Assembly (NCBI GenBank): GCA_910588685.1
Contig: CAJUPX010000015.1
Location: forward strand, 1 to 51,909
Reading direction: 5' to 3'
Source of the DNA: an uncultured Christensenellaceae bacterium
GTDB taxonomy: Bacteria; Bacillota; Clostridia; Christensenellales; Borkfalkiaceae
DNA length: 51,909 nt
Part shown: one piece after another, positions 16,184 to 23,969 of the stretch
Layout: every line of letters begins with the position of its first letter
Position numbering within the stretch: the stretch's first letter is position 1
Made by a program: the position numbers and the translations under genes
Notes under the pieces: generated by a model
Database searches by the model: none
Told to the model about the DNA's origin: nothing
Seen by the model: the letters and a program-made list of their open reading frames with translations, nothing else

Positions 16184-16252
16184 ACCAATATATTAGTAAA
16201 TATTATAATACCAGGATTTTGGTTTGTCAAGCATTTTAACCAGTTTTTTGGT
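16184..16252. promoter_or_regulatory. Divergent operator-promoter region with three ACCA-N6-TGGT sites
   Basis: Sites: ACCAATATATTAGT (16184-16197, imperfect), ACCAGGATTTTGGT (16210-16223) and ACCAGTTTTTTGGT (16239-16252). The minus promoter is TTGACA (16230-16225), 17 bases, TATAAT (16207-16202). Site 2 lies in its spacer and site 1 at its expected start. Site 3 abuts the -10 TATAAT (16252-16257) of the plus-strand XRE gene. This is a classic repressor layout. Confidence 0.7.
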
Positions 16253-16263
16253 ATAATTTAAAT

Positions 16264-16473
16264 ATGAACTACGGAGAAGCGTTAAAATTTCAAAGAAACA
16301 ATGCGGGACTCACGCAAAAACAATTGTCAGAAGCTACAAAAATACCGCAACAGACTATTAGTTGGTGCGAAACTAATCAAGGGGAGCCGAGCATAGATTT
16401 TTGTGTAAAATTAGCAGATTTTTACGGCATTAGTATTGACGAGCTTATAGGCAGGGAAATAAAAAACAGTTAA
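16264..16473 (+). CDS. XRE-family repressor, HTH only
   Basis: 69 aa, a single Cro/CI-type helix-turn-helix: ALKFQRNNAGLTQKQLSEATKIPQQTISWCETNQGEPSIDFCVKLADFYGISIDELIG. No sensor domain. There is no SD: the -10 TATAAT ends six bases before the ATG, so the mRNA is probably leaderless. It very likely binds the ACCA-N6-TGGT sites upstream, repressing itself and the divergent Cys-rich gene (inference from layout). A paralogue, now broken, lies at 38638. Confidence 0.9.
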   Translation: MNYGEALKFQRNNAGLTQKQLSEATKIPQQTISWCETNQGEPSIDFCVKLADFYGISIDELIGREIKNS

Positions 16474-16500
16474 GGCGCGGATTTAATCCGCGCCTTTTTA
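16472..16500. terminator. Intrinsic terminator overlapping the XRE stop
   Basis: GGCGCGGAT / ATCCGCGCC with a 3-base loop, then TTTTTAT. It overlaps the TAA at 16471-16473. Confidence 0.9.
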
Positions 16501-16532
16501 TCGCGCAGAACTGCGCGTAAAACAATAAAAAC

Positions 16533-17942
16533 TTATATCAGAGGGGCGAATATTTTAAGGAAAAAGCGGGTTAGCCTTTTTGCGGGCGTGGCTTTGCCGT
16601 GCAACAGGGGCGCGGAGAGCTTAAAACAGTCCTGAAAATCGCGCTCGGCGCGTTCGCACATATCGCCGTTGAAAAGTATTCCGCACTCGTAGTTTAAGTG
16701 CATAGAGCGGAAATCGAAATTATAACTGCCTAAAAACACTTCGTCGTCGCATATAACGCATTTGGAGTGCATAAAGCCCGGCATAAATTCGTAAAACTGA
16801 ACTCCGCTTGAACTCAGCTCCTTTGCAAAAGCGCGCGTCACCGCGTAAACGTATTTTTTATCGGGGATATGGGGAATTATTATCTGAACTTCAACACCGC
16901 TTTTGGCGCAGAATTTAAGCGCGGACATCAGCTTTTCGCCGCCGCAGAAATAGGGGGTGAGTATGTGCACGCGGCGTTTTGCGGAGAGTATTTTGGATAT
17001 ATACGCGTCCTCGCAAAAGCTGCGCGCGGGCGGGCTGTCGCAGTAAGGCAGACATAGATATTTGCCTTCGCCTTTTACGCTCACGCGGCTTTCGCCGTCC
17101 CAGACGGAGTAAAACATAGCTCTGAAAACCTGCGCCGCCTCGCCGCCTACGTAAACGGCGGAGTCCTTCCAGTATCCGTAATTGCAGCTTATGTTCGCGT
17201 ATTCGTCGGCTATATTTATGCCGCCGATATATGCCTCGCCGCCGTCTATCACGGCTATTTTTCTGTGGTCGCGCAGGTTATGGCGGGCTATGGGCAGGGG
17301 GATAATGCGGTGGAACGTCTTTAATTCGCCGAGCTTTTTAAGGCGGTTTTTTTCTCTGCCGCCTATTTTGAACGCCGAACCCAGACCGTCTATAATAATT
17401 TTAATAACCGCGCCGTTGCTTTTTGCCGTTTCGAGCGATTCTATAAGCCGTTCAAATATCTTCCCGCGCGAAAATATAAAAAATTCGAGCAGAACCTCGC
17501 TTTTCGCCGACGCTATCCTCTCGAAAAGCGCGTTAAAAAACGTTGTGCCGTCGGGGTAGTATTCGGCGCGGTCGTAGCCCGCCGCGCCCGAGCCGCAAAC
17601 GGCGGCGGCCGCGGCGGACAGAGTGTACTCCGCGGAGGAGTTTACCTCTAATATGCATCTTTTTTTGCCGTATACCGTGCAGATTATATACAGGAGCGGC
17701 GCAACTATCGGCAGGGCGCAGAAAATTGCAAACCACGCGCATTTAAAATCTGCCGAACGGCGCGAGGTTAAAAGCAGAACCGACGTGCTGAGCGCAACCG
17801 ACCACGCCGCGGCAATCGCGAGCCAGAGCGGCAGAAAGGCGGGGACGAGAACGCATAAAAAAATAATTGCGGCAATCTGTGCCGCAATTAAAATAAAACA
17901 TAAAAATTCTTTGGATAATATTAAACCCGGTAATTTGCGCAT
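16533..17942 (-). CDS. cls: Cardiolipin synthase (two-HKD phospholipase D family)
   Basis: 469 aa from the ATG at 17942; an upstream in-frame ATG (18020) would overlap the previous gene by 60 bases. Two N-terminal membrane helices are followed by two HKD motifs: RHNLRDHRKIAVIDG and, near the C-terminus, MHSKCVICDDEVFLGSYNFDFRS. It condenses two phosphatidylglycerols to cardiolipin at the membrane. It lies 17 bases after a zinc-type dehydrogenase gene and is probably co-transcribed. No strong SD is visible before the ATG. Confidence 0.92.
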   Translation of the reverse strand: MRKLPGLILSKEFLCFILIAAQIAAIIFLCVLVPAFLPLWLAIAAAWSVALSTSVLLLTSRRSADFKCAWFAIFCALPIVAPLLYIICTVYGKKRCILEVNSSAEYTLSAAAAAVCGSGAAGYDRAEYYPDGTTFFNALFERIASAKSEVLLEFFIFSRGKIFERLIESLETAKSNGAVIKIIIDGLGSAFKIGGREKNRLKKLGELKTFHRIIPLPIARHNLRDHRKIAVIDGGEAYIGGINIADEYANISCNYGYWKDSAVYVGGEAAQVFRAMFYSVWDGESRVSVKGEGKYLCLPYCDSPPARSFCEDAYISKILSAKRRVHILTPYFCGGEKLMSALKFCAKSGVEVQIIIPHIPDKKYVYAVTRAFAKELSSSGVQFYEFMPGFMHSKCVICDDEVFLGSYNFDFRSMHLNYECGILFNGDMCERAERDFQDCFKLSAPLLHGKATPAKRLTRFFLKIFAPLI

Positions 17943-17959
17943 AGATATGTAAAAGGGGT

Positions 17960-18982
17960 TTAAAAAATCATTTTGAGTATGGTCATACTTGCCCTGCGCG
18001 GGATAAAGAAAGACGCGCACCTCTCGTCTAACAGCTCGATAGGGTTATAATCGGTGATAATGCGTTTTGCAAGCGGGTCGAGGTTGATGGCGTTGTGGTT
18101 GAGCATATTTATAACGGCGTCCGTATAGCCGTAAACGTGCGAAACGCCGAATACCGTTAAATCGTTTTCCACTATTTCGCGGTTGTCGAGGCTGCCTATG
18201 TTGTATGAAAGCCCGACAATTGCAATCGCCGTGCCCTTGGTTATTATTCTTGAAGATATGGTGACGGGCAGGCGCGAGCTGGAACAGTATATAGCCGCGT
18301 CGCACATCTTGCCGGAAGTTGCGTTTTTAACGTTTTCGATAAGCGCTTCGTCGTTGGGGAACGCGTACGCAACCCCGCAGGCTGCCGCTTTTTTGAGGTT
18401 TTCGGGATGGTTGTCTATCACAATGGGGGTAACTTTGCGGTATTGCAGAGTCTGGGCGATAATATTGCCCGTAAAATCGCCGCCTATTACGGCTACTTTC
18501 TGACCCGCCGTTAAATTAAGGCGTTCACAAATATTTTCGGCAATACCCACCGTTTCTATGCACAGCGCGTGATAATCGTCTACGGAGGAGGGGAGGGGCG
18601 CAACCTCGTTATAGTTGCACACCACGAAATCGCGCATAAACCCGTCGAAATCGGCTCCGGCGGTGTGAATGTTTACGCACTCCTTGCGTTTGCCCGTTTT
18701 GCAGGCGTGGCAAACTCCGCACGCGCGGATGGGTCTTAAATAAACGCGGTTGTTTTTTTCAAGACCGTAGCACTGTTCGCCCACTTCGGTAATTATTCCC
18801 ACCGCCGTTCTGCCTATCGTTTTGGGATAAGCCGCCTGAACGTTGCCGCTGTAAAGCAGAGCGTCGTAGTCGTTTAAAAGCAAATGCGACACTTTTACTT
18901 TGACCTGCGTGGGCGAAATAATTTTTTCGCTTGTAACTTCGTTTACAAGATTTTTTATACCTTTTAAAACCCAGTTATCCAT
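17960..18982 (-). CDS. Medium-chain dehydrogenase lacking the catalytic zinc site
   Basis: 340 aa, alcohol-dehydrogenase-like. The structural zinc lobe is intact: CGVCHACKTGKRKEC (about 89-103). The Rossmann domain has a degenerate VAVIGGDFTGNIIAQ loop. The usual catalytic ligands are absent: where Cys is expected there is LNDYD, and the GHE motif is GRT in PKTIGRTAVG. It is therefore either a non-zinc reductase or has another role. It is transcribed ahead of cls. Its promoter (TTGCAA-17-TATAAT) leaves a leader of only about 5 bases and no SD. Confidence 0.85.
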   Translation of the reverse strand: MDNWVLKGIKNLVNEVTSEKIISPTQVKVKVSHLLLNDYDALLYSGNVQAAYPKTIGRTAVGIITEVGEQCYGLEKNNRVYLRPIRACGVCHACKTGKRKECVNIHTAGADFDGFMRDFVVCNYNEVAPLPSSVDDYHALCIETVGIAENICERLNLTAGQKVAVIGGDFTGNIIAQTLQYRKVTPIVIDNHPENLKKAAACGVAYAFPNDEALIENVKNATSGKMCDAAIYCSSSRLPVTISSRIITKGTAIAIVGLSYNIGSLDNREIVENDLTVFGVSHVYGYTDAVINMLNHNAINLDPLAKRIITDYNPIELLDERCASFFIPRRASMTILKMIF

Positions 18983-18993
18983 ATTACATTGTG

Positions 18994-19022
18994 ATTATAC
19001 GCTAATCGCAAAAAAATTGCAA
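18994..19022 (-). promoter_or_regulatory. Promoter of the dehydrogenase-cls pair
   Basis: Minus-strand TTGCAA (19022-19017), 17-base spacer, TATAAT (18999-18994). The -10 ends 11 bases before the ATG, giving a leader of about 4-5 bases. Confidence 0.7.
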
Positions 19023-19091
19023 CTGATTTAATTAAATTTACCGCTATTGACTTGCGCAAATTAAAAATTGCATTTTTTCCGTCAAAATCAA

Positions 19092-19121
19092 TTGACTTTA
19101 TGCGGTTATTTAGTTTATAAT
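19092..19121 (+). promoter_or_regulatory. rpmE promoter
   Basis: TTGACT (19092-19097), 18-base spacer, TATAAT (19116-19121). A normal leader with the SD GCGAGGTGAGA follows. Confidence 0.8.
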
Positions 19122-19159
19122 GTATCAGTAATTATAGAAATTCAGCGAGGTGAGATAAT

Positions 19160-19363
19160 ATGAAGCCCGAAATACATCCCGATTATCACGAGGTCACGGT
19201 TGTATGCGCGTGCGGCGCAACGTTCAAGACAGGCTCTACCAAGAAGGTTGATACTTTAAAAGTTGATATTTGCAACAAATGTCATCCGTTCTTTACCGGC
19301 AAGCAAAAACTTGTGGATACCGGCGGCCGTGTAGACAAGTTCAAAAAAAGATACAATATTTAA
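19160..19363 (+). CDS. rpmE: 50S ribosomal protein L31, zinc type
   Basis: 67 aa. The zinc-binding form is shown by CAC (Cys16, Cys18) and CNKC (about 37-40), plus the L31 signature HPFFTGKQKLVDTGGRVDKFKKR. It sits at the bridge between the subunits. It heads the conserved rpmE-DUF1385-prmC-prfA order; the terminator right after it probably lets only part of transcription continue. Confidence 0.97.
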   Translation: MKPEIHPDYHEVTVVCACGATFKTGSTKKVDTLKVDICNKCHPFFTGKQKLVDTGGRVDKFKKRYNI

Positions 19364-19368
19364 AAGCG

Positions 19369-19399
19369 CGGCTCCATATTTGCGGAGCCGTATTTTTTT
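19369..19399 (+). terminator. Terminator after rpmE
   Basis: CGGCTCC / GGAGCCG with an 8-base loop and TATTTTTTT. It allows high rpmE versus lower downstream expression. Confidence 0.85.
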
Positions 19400-19413
19400 A
19401 GTGAGAGTGTAAT

Positions 19414-21252
19414 ATGGCTGAAAACCAAACTGCTCCAAAGGCGGAAAAAATTAAAAAACGCAAAAAATGCCCTACGTATATCGGCGGTCAGGCTGTTTTA
19501 GAGGGCGTTATGATGATGGGCAAAACCTGTATGGCTACCGCCGTGCGCGACCCCGACGGCGAAATTCAGGTTGAAGCCAAGCGTTTAACGCGCGGAAAAG
19601 CCGCTAAAACCGCTTCTAAAATTCCGTTTGTAAGAGGCGTGGTCAATTTGTTTTCCTCGCTTGTCCGCGGTACGAAAACGCTTATGCGCTCGGCGGACGT
19701 TTACGGCGACGAGGACAGCGAAGAGCCCGGCAGGTTTGAAAACTGGCTTGCAAACAAATTCAAAATAAGCGTTATGGATTTGGTGACGACCATTTCCGTA
19801 TTTTTGGGTATTATGCTCGCGGTGGGTATTTTTATGGTGCTGCCGCGTCTTTTGGTATCGCTTATACCCGGTCTGCCCCTTGTGTGGGAGTATGTTATGC
19901 TCGCCGCGATAAAGCTGGTTATTTTTATCGTGTATCTGGGGCTTATTCTTATTTTAAAGGACATACGCAGGCTTTACCGCTACCACGGCGCCGAGCATAA
20001 AACCATTAACGCCTACGAGCGCGGCGTGGAACTTGTGCCCGAAAAGGTTAAGGAGTGCTCTCGCATTCACGACAGGTGCGGAACGTCGTTTTTGTTTATC
20101 GTGCTCATTATAAACATAGTGCTCATAACGCTTGCAAGCTGGGTGCTGCGCATTTATCTTATTGAAAACCCCGTTCTCAAATTTTTTGCTAACCTCGGCG
20201 CGGAAGTTGTTCTGTTGCCGCTTATCGCGGGTGTTGCGTACGAAATTTTGAAGTTTTTCGCAAAATTCGACAATAAATTCGTTCTGATTTTCAAGGCGCC
20301 GGGTATGCTGCTGCAAAAGGCGCTCACCACGCGCGAGCCGGACGAGGAAATGCTGGAAGTGGCGATAGCCGCCTTTAAAAAGGTGCTTGAAATGGACTCC
20401 GACCCCGACGCGCCCGAATCGCGGTTTGTTACGGGCGGGCTTTTGCCCAAGCTTTTAAAACAGACCAAAGAGGATTTTGCCGCGGCGGGCATAGACGGGA
20501 GCGACGCGGAATGGATTTACGCTCTGTCGCTCGGTATGAAGCGCAGCGAGCTCGATAAGCAGAGAAAGGTGTTTTCTGCCGAGAGCAAGCGCATAGATAA
20601 GATAGTTAAAGAAAGGCTGACCGGCAGACCGCTCTGGTATATTGTGGGCGACACCGAGTTTTACGGCTGTACTATAAAGGTTGACGAGCGCGCTCTTATT
20701 CCCCGCCCCGAAACCGAATTGCTTGCGGATATTGTGGCGAGGAGCGTGGAAGAGGGCGACAGAATACTCGATTTGTGCACGGGCTCGGGCTGTATCGCGG
20801 TGTCAGTTGCCAACGCGTGCAGGGATAAGAAAATAACCGTTACCGCGTCGGATATTTCAGACGCGTCGATAATGCTCGCAAAGGAGAACGCGGCGGCGAA
20901 TAACGTTAACGTGCATTTTGTTGTAAGCGATTTATTCGAGCGCGTGTACGGCAGATATAACATAATAGTTTGTAATCCGCCCTATATAAAGAGCGGGGAG
21001 ATTGCGCATTTACAGCGCGAGGTGCGCGAGCACGAGCCGAGAATAGCGCTTGACGGCGGCAAGGACGGACTTGATTTTTACCGTCGTTTAGCCGAAGATA
21101 TTAAAGGGTATATAATGCGCGGCGGTATGCTTATTCTGGAATGCGGCGAGGGGCAGGTGCCCGAAATTCTTAATATATTCTCAAAGCGCGAATACGCAAT
21201 GATTATGAAAGATTTGAACGGTGTGGAGCGTTTTGTTAAAATTGTGTTTTAA
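19414..21252 (+). CDS. prmC: Fusion of DUF1385 (YqhQ-like) membrane protein with PrmC methyltransferase
   Basis: 612 aa. Residues about 20-310 are DUF1385: YIGGQAVLEGVMMMG, KIPFVRGVVNLFSSL, several membrane helices, and YRYHGAEHKTINAYE, with RCGTSFLFIV. Residues about 330-612 are a full PrmC: N-terminal helical domain, RPETELLAD, ILDLCTGSGCIAVSVA (SAM loop) and catalytic VCNPPYI near residue 520. PrmC methylates the Gln of the GGQ motif of release factors; prfA follows immediately. In other Firmicutes the two parts are usually separate adjacent genes. The fused reading frame is continuous with no frameshift sign. Confidence 0.93.
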   Translation: MAENQTAPKAEKIKKRKKCPTYIGGQAVLEGVMMMGKTCMATAVRDPDGEIQVEAKRLTRGKAAKTASKIPFVRGVVNLFSSLVRGTKTLMRSADVYGDEDSEEPGRFENWLANKFKISVMDLVTTISVFLGIMLAVGIFMVLPRLLVSLIPGLPLVWEYVMLAAIKLVIFIVYLGLILILKDIRRLYRYHGAEHKTINAYERGVELVPEKVKECSRIHDRCGTSFLFIVLIINIVLITLASWVLRIYLIENPVLKFFANLGAEVVLLPLIAGVAYEILKFFAKFDNKFVLIFKAPGMLLQKALTTREPDEEMLEVAIAAFKKVLEMDSDPDAPESRFVTGGLLPKLLKQTKEDFAAAGIDGSDAEWIYALSLGMKRSELDKQRKVFSAESKRIDKIVKERLTGRPLWYIVGDTEFYGCTIKVDERALIPRPETELLADIVARSVEEGDRILDLCTGSGCIAVSVANACRDKKITVTASDISDASIMLAKENAAANNVNVHFVVSDLFERVYGRYNIIVCNPPYIKSGEIAHLQREVREHEPRIALDGGKDGLDFYRRLAEDIKGYIMRGGMLILECGEGQVPEILNIFSKREYAMIMKDLNGVERFVKIVF

Positions 21253-21256
21253 GCTC

Positions 21257-21299
21257 ACGTAAAAACGCGTATATACTTCGTATCTCCGCGTTTTTACGT
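21257..21299. repeat. Minimal interspersed repeat, copy F (arms only)
   Basis: ACGTAAAAACGCGTATATAC (21257-21276) and GTATCTCCGCGTTTTTACGT (21280-21299) pair at 18 of 20 positions around TTC. It is the outer stem of the repeat family with the whole interior missing, lying between prmC and prfA. Confidence 0.8.
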
Positions 21300-21318
21300 C
21301 TGTATTATTTGAGGCAGT

Positions 21319-22395
21319 ATGCAAGATAAAATGATTTTAAAACTTAAGGATATTTACGCGAGATACGAGGAGCTTTCCCGCCTTATGAGCGACCCCGAAG
21401 TTATAGCCGATACGGCTAAGTGGACGGAGGTTGCCAAAGCCCAGGCGGAAATTTCCGAAACCGCGCAGAAGTACGCCGAATACGCCGAGTGCGAGCGTCA
21501 GCTTTTGTCTGCGGAAGAGGCGGCAAAAACCGAAACGGACGCGGATATGCGCGAACTATTCGCGGAAGAGGCGGGTGTTTGCCGTAAAAAACTTGCTGAA
21601 ATTCGCGAAGAACTCAAAATATTGCTTTTGCCAAAGGATAAGAACGACGACAGGAACTGTATAGTTGAAATCCGCGGCGGAGCGGGCGGCGAAGAGGCGG
21701 CTCTTTTTGCGTACGAGCTTTACAGAATGTACATTATCTTCTGCGAACACCACAGATTGAAGATAGAAGAAATCGATAAAAACCAGACGGAGCTCGGCGG
21801 CATAAAGGAAGTTGTGTTCAACGTTGCGGGCAGGGGCGCTTATAAGCTTTTAAAATTCGAGAGCGGCGTGCACCGTGTTCAGCGCGTGCCCGAAACAGAA
21901 TCGCAGGGCAGAGTTCATACCTCGACGGCGACCGTTGCCGTTCTCCCCGAGGCGGATGACGTGGAGGTTGATATAAAGGACGAGGATATACGCGTGGACG
22001 TATACCGTTCATCCGGCGCGGGCGGACAGAAAGTAAACAAAACCGAAACGGCAATCCGAATTACTCATTTCCCCACCGGCATAGTCGTAACCTGCCAGGA
22101 CGAGCGCAGCCAGCTCAAAAACAAGGATAAGGCGTTTAAGGTGCTGCGTTCGCGTTTGTACGACTATTACAACTCAAAAAACCAGTCGGCGTACGACGAG
22201 CACCGCAAAAGCCTTGTAGGCACCGGCGACAGGAGCGAGCGCATACGCACTTATAATTTTCCGCAGGGGCGCGTTACCGACCACCGTATCGGCTTTTCGC
22301 TCTACTCGCTCGACAGCTTTATTATGGGCGATATAGAGGAAATGATAGAGGCGTTGGCTGTGGCAGAGCGTGAGGCATTGCTCGCAGGCGAGTAG
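21319..22395 (+). CDS. prfA: Peptide chain release factor 1
   Basis: 358 aa. Helical domain 1, then the GGQ loop SSGAGGQKVNKTETA near residues 231-245, and the RF1-type codon-recognition region (NVAGRGAYKLLKFESGVHRVQRVPETE with nearby PET-like motif). It terminates at UAA/UAG. Its modifying enzyme PrmC is the fusion gene just upstream, separated by repeat copy F, so the two are probably co-expressed. Confidence 0.97.
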   Translation: MQDKMILKLKDIYARYEELSRLMSDPEVIADTAKWTEVAKAQAEISETAQKYAEYAECERQLLSAEEAAKTETDADMRELFAEEAGVCRKKLAEIREELKILLLPKDKNDDRNCIVEIRGGAGGEEAALFAYELYRMYIIFCEHHRLKIEEIDKNQTELGGIKEVVFNVAGRGAYKLLKFESGVHRVQRVPETESQGRVHTSTATVAVLPEADDVEVDIKDEDIRVDVYRSSGAGGQKVNKTETAIRITHFPTGIVVTCQDERSQLKNKDKAFKVLRSRLYDYYNSKNQSAYDEHRKSLVGTGDRSERIRTYNFPQGRVTDHRIGFSLYSLDSFIMGDIEEMIEALAVAEREALLAGE

Positions 22396-22401
22396 CTCGC
22401 G

Positions 22402-22525
22402 CTAAAACTCATATAAGCTGCGCAATACGTTGTCAAACATCGCTCCGCCTTAGTCGTTTACTTCAATGTAAACTCCTTGCGGTCGTCGCTTGTTTTCCTC
22501 GTCTTGCTTGCTTCTCTGAGTTTTC
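22402..22525. repeat. Interspersed repeat, copy E
   Basis: The left arm TAAAACTCATATAAGC (22403-22418) and right arm GCTTCTCTGAGTTTTC (22510-22525) pair at 13 of 16. The arm sequence has diverged from other copies on both sides together. The internal GTTTAC-TTCAAT-GTAAAC and the right-end CCTCGTCTTGCTTG match copy A. It begins a few bases after the prfA stop. Confidence 0.75.
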
Positions 22526-22630
22526 CGGCAACCGACGGCGTTGGCAACGTCAAAAATTTTTTTAAAATTCGGGACAAAAGTCTTTTCCGTTTCGTTTATA
22601 TTACAAATGAGAAAAAGCGGGGGAAAAGTT

Positions 22631-23959
22631 ATGAAAACCAAATTAAAATGTATTGCTGCGGTAATGTGCGCGTCGGTGTTTGCGCTGTCGCTTTCCGCGT
22701 GCGGCAGAGGCAAAAGCACTCTTTTAGGCAAATCGGCAAAGCCCGAATATTTAAGCTATACCGAAAAAAACACAGACGAATTTTTATCGTTTAAAAACGG
22801 TGTGGATAAATTTGCGTCGTCCTTTGCCGAATACGCATACGGGGGCAAGCAGAACTCCAACTTTGCCGTGTCGCCCGTATCGGTATATATGGCGCTTTCG
22901 CTCGCCGCGGAATGCGCGGACGGACAGACGCGGAGCGAAATATTGTCGGCGCTCGGCGTGTCTTACGAGTCGTTAAAAACAAATTTTCCGTTGCTTTACC
23001 GTTCGGTCTGGGACGAACATAAAAGCGGCAAAAAAGTTACGGGCAGAATTATTCCCGCAAATTCAATATGGGTCAACAAAGGCACGCCCGTAAATCCGGA
23101 GTGCATAGACGCGCTGTCAAAATATTATTACTGCGATTCGTATTCGGCGGATTTTTACGGCGACAATGCGCAGGCGAACAAGGCGGTGCGCTATTACGTT
23201 AAGCAGCAGACGGACGGTCTTATAGATAAGGATTTTGAGCTGTCGGAGGATACGCTGTTTGCGCTTATAAACACGCTGTATTTAAAAACGGTATGGAACG
23301 AGCGCGGCGACGATTTGCGGTATGCGCCGGATTTGTACGAATTTAAAAACGGCGACGGCACAACCGTATTAAAAAATCTGCTTTCCGGCTATTACAATAC
23401 GGGCAGGGCGTATGTTGCCGAAAGTTATAAGTCGTTTTACACAACTACTTACGACGGATATAAAATTAAATTTATAGTGCCCTGTGACGGATATAGTATT
23501 TCCGACGTTTTCACCGCGGAAAATATATCGCATTTAAACGCGGTTACAGATTACAACGCGGTGGACGACGTTAATAAATTAAGATACAGCACGAGATGTA
23601 TATTTCCCGAATACGAATGTAATTTCGACGAAGAAATAAACGGTATATTAACGGAAAAATACGGCGTTGACAAATTATTTAAAGACCCCGGCATATATGC
23701 GGACGCTTGCAGTTTTTCCAACTTATCCGAAGAGAAGTGCTATTGCGCTAAAATCCGCCACGTGGCTAAGCTCAACGTAAATAAAAAGGGCGTAGAGGGC
23801 GCTGCCGTAACCGTAATAGAAATGGATGGGGCAACTGCCCCCGACCCCGGCGAATATACGCCTGTTTTTGAAAATTTTGTAGTGGACAGGGCGTTCGGCT
23901 TTGTTATAACAACGCCGGAAAATATTGCGCTGTTTTCGGGCGTAATAAATAAATTATAA
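22631..23959 (+). CDS. Secreted serpin lipoprotein
   Basis: 442 aa from the ATG at 22631 (GGGGG-rich SD upstream). The signal peptide ends in lipobox LSAC. The serpin fold is clear: NFAVSPVSVYMALSLAAECADGQTRSEIL, LINTLYLKTVWNE, and the hinge plus reactive loop VNKKGVEGAAVTVIEMDG (about 385-402), ending in F-V-V-D-R-A-F-G-F-V-I. Serpins inhibit serine or cysteine proteases by loop insertion; small residues after the hinge favour an inhibitory one, though the usual Thr at P14 is Val. Such proteins may protect gut bacteria from host proteases (inference). Confidence 0.92.
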   Translation: MKTKLKCIAAVMCASVFALSLSACGRGKSTLLGKSAKPEYLSYTEKNTDEFLSFKNGVDKFASSFAEYAYGGKQNSNFAVSPVSVYMALSLAAECADGQTRSEILSALGVSYESLKTNFPLLYRSVWDEHKSGKKVTGRIIPANSIWVNKGTPVNPECIDALSKYYYCDSYSADFYGDNAQANKAVRYYVKQQTDGLIDKDFELSEDTLFALINTLYLKTVWNERGDDLRYAPDLYEFKNGDGTTVLKNLLSGYYNTGRAYVAESYKSFYTTTYDGYKIKFIVPCDGYSISDVFTAENISHLNAVTDYNAVDDVNKLRYSTRCIFPEYECNFDEEINGILTEKYGVDKLFKDPGIYADACSFSNLSEEKCYCAKIRHVAKLNVNKKGVEGAAVTVIEMDGATAPDPGEYTPVFENFVVDRAFGFVITTPENIALFSGVINKL

Positions 23960-23969
23960 ATTAAAACGT

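Noticed and set aside
17943..18020. Longer start for the cardiolipin synthase at 18020
   Set aside because: It would overlap the upstream dehydrogenase by 60 bases and add residues before the usual membrane segment.
21257..21299. Simple rho-independent terminator between prmC and prfA
   Set aside because: There is no T tract after the stem, and both arms match the ends of the repeat family elsewhere.
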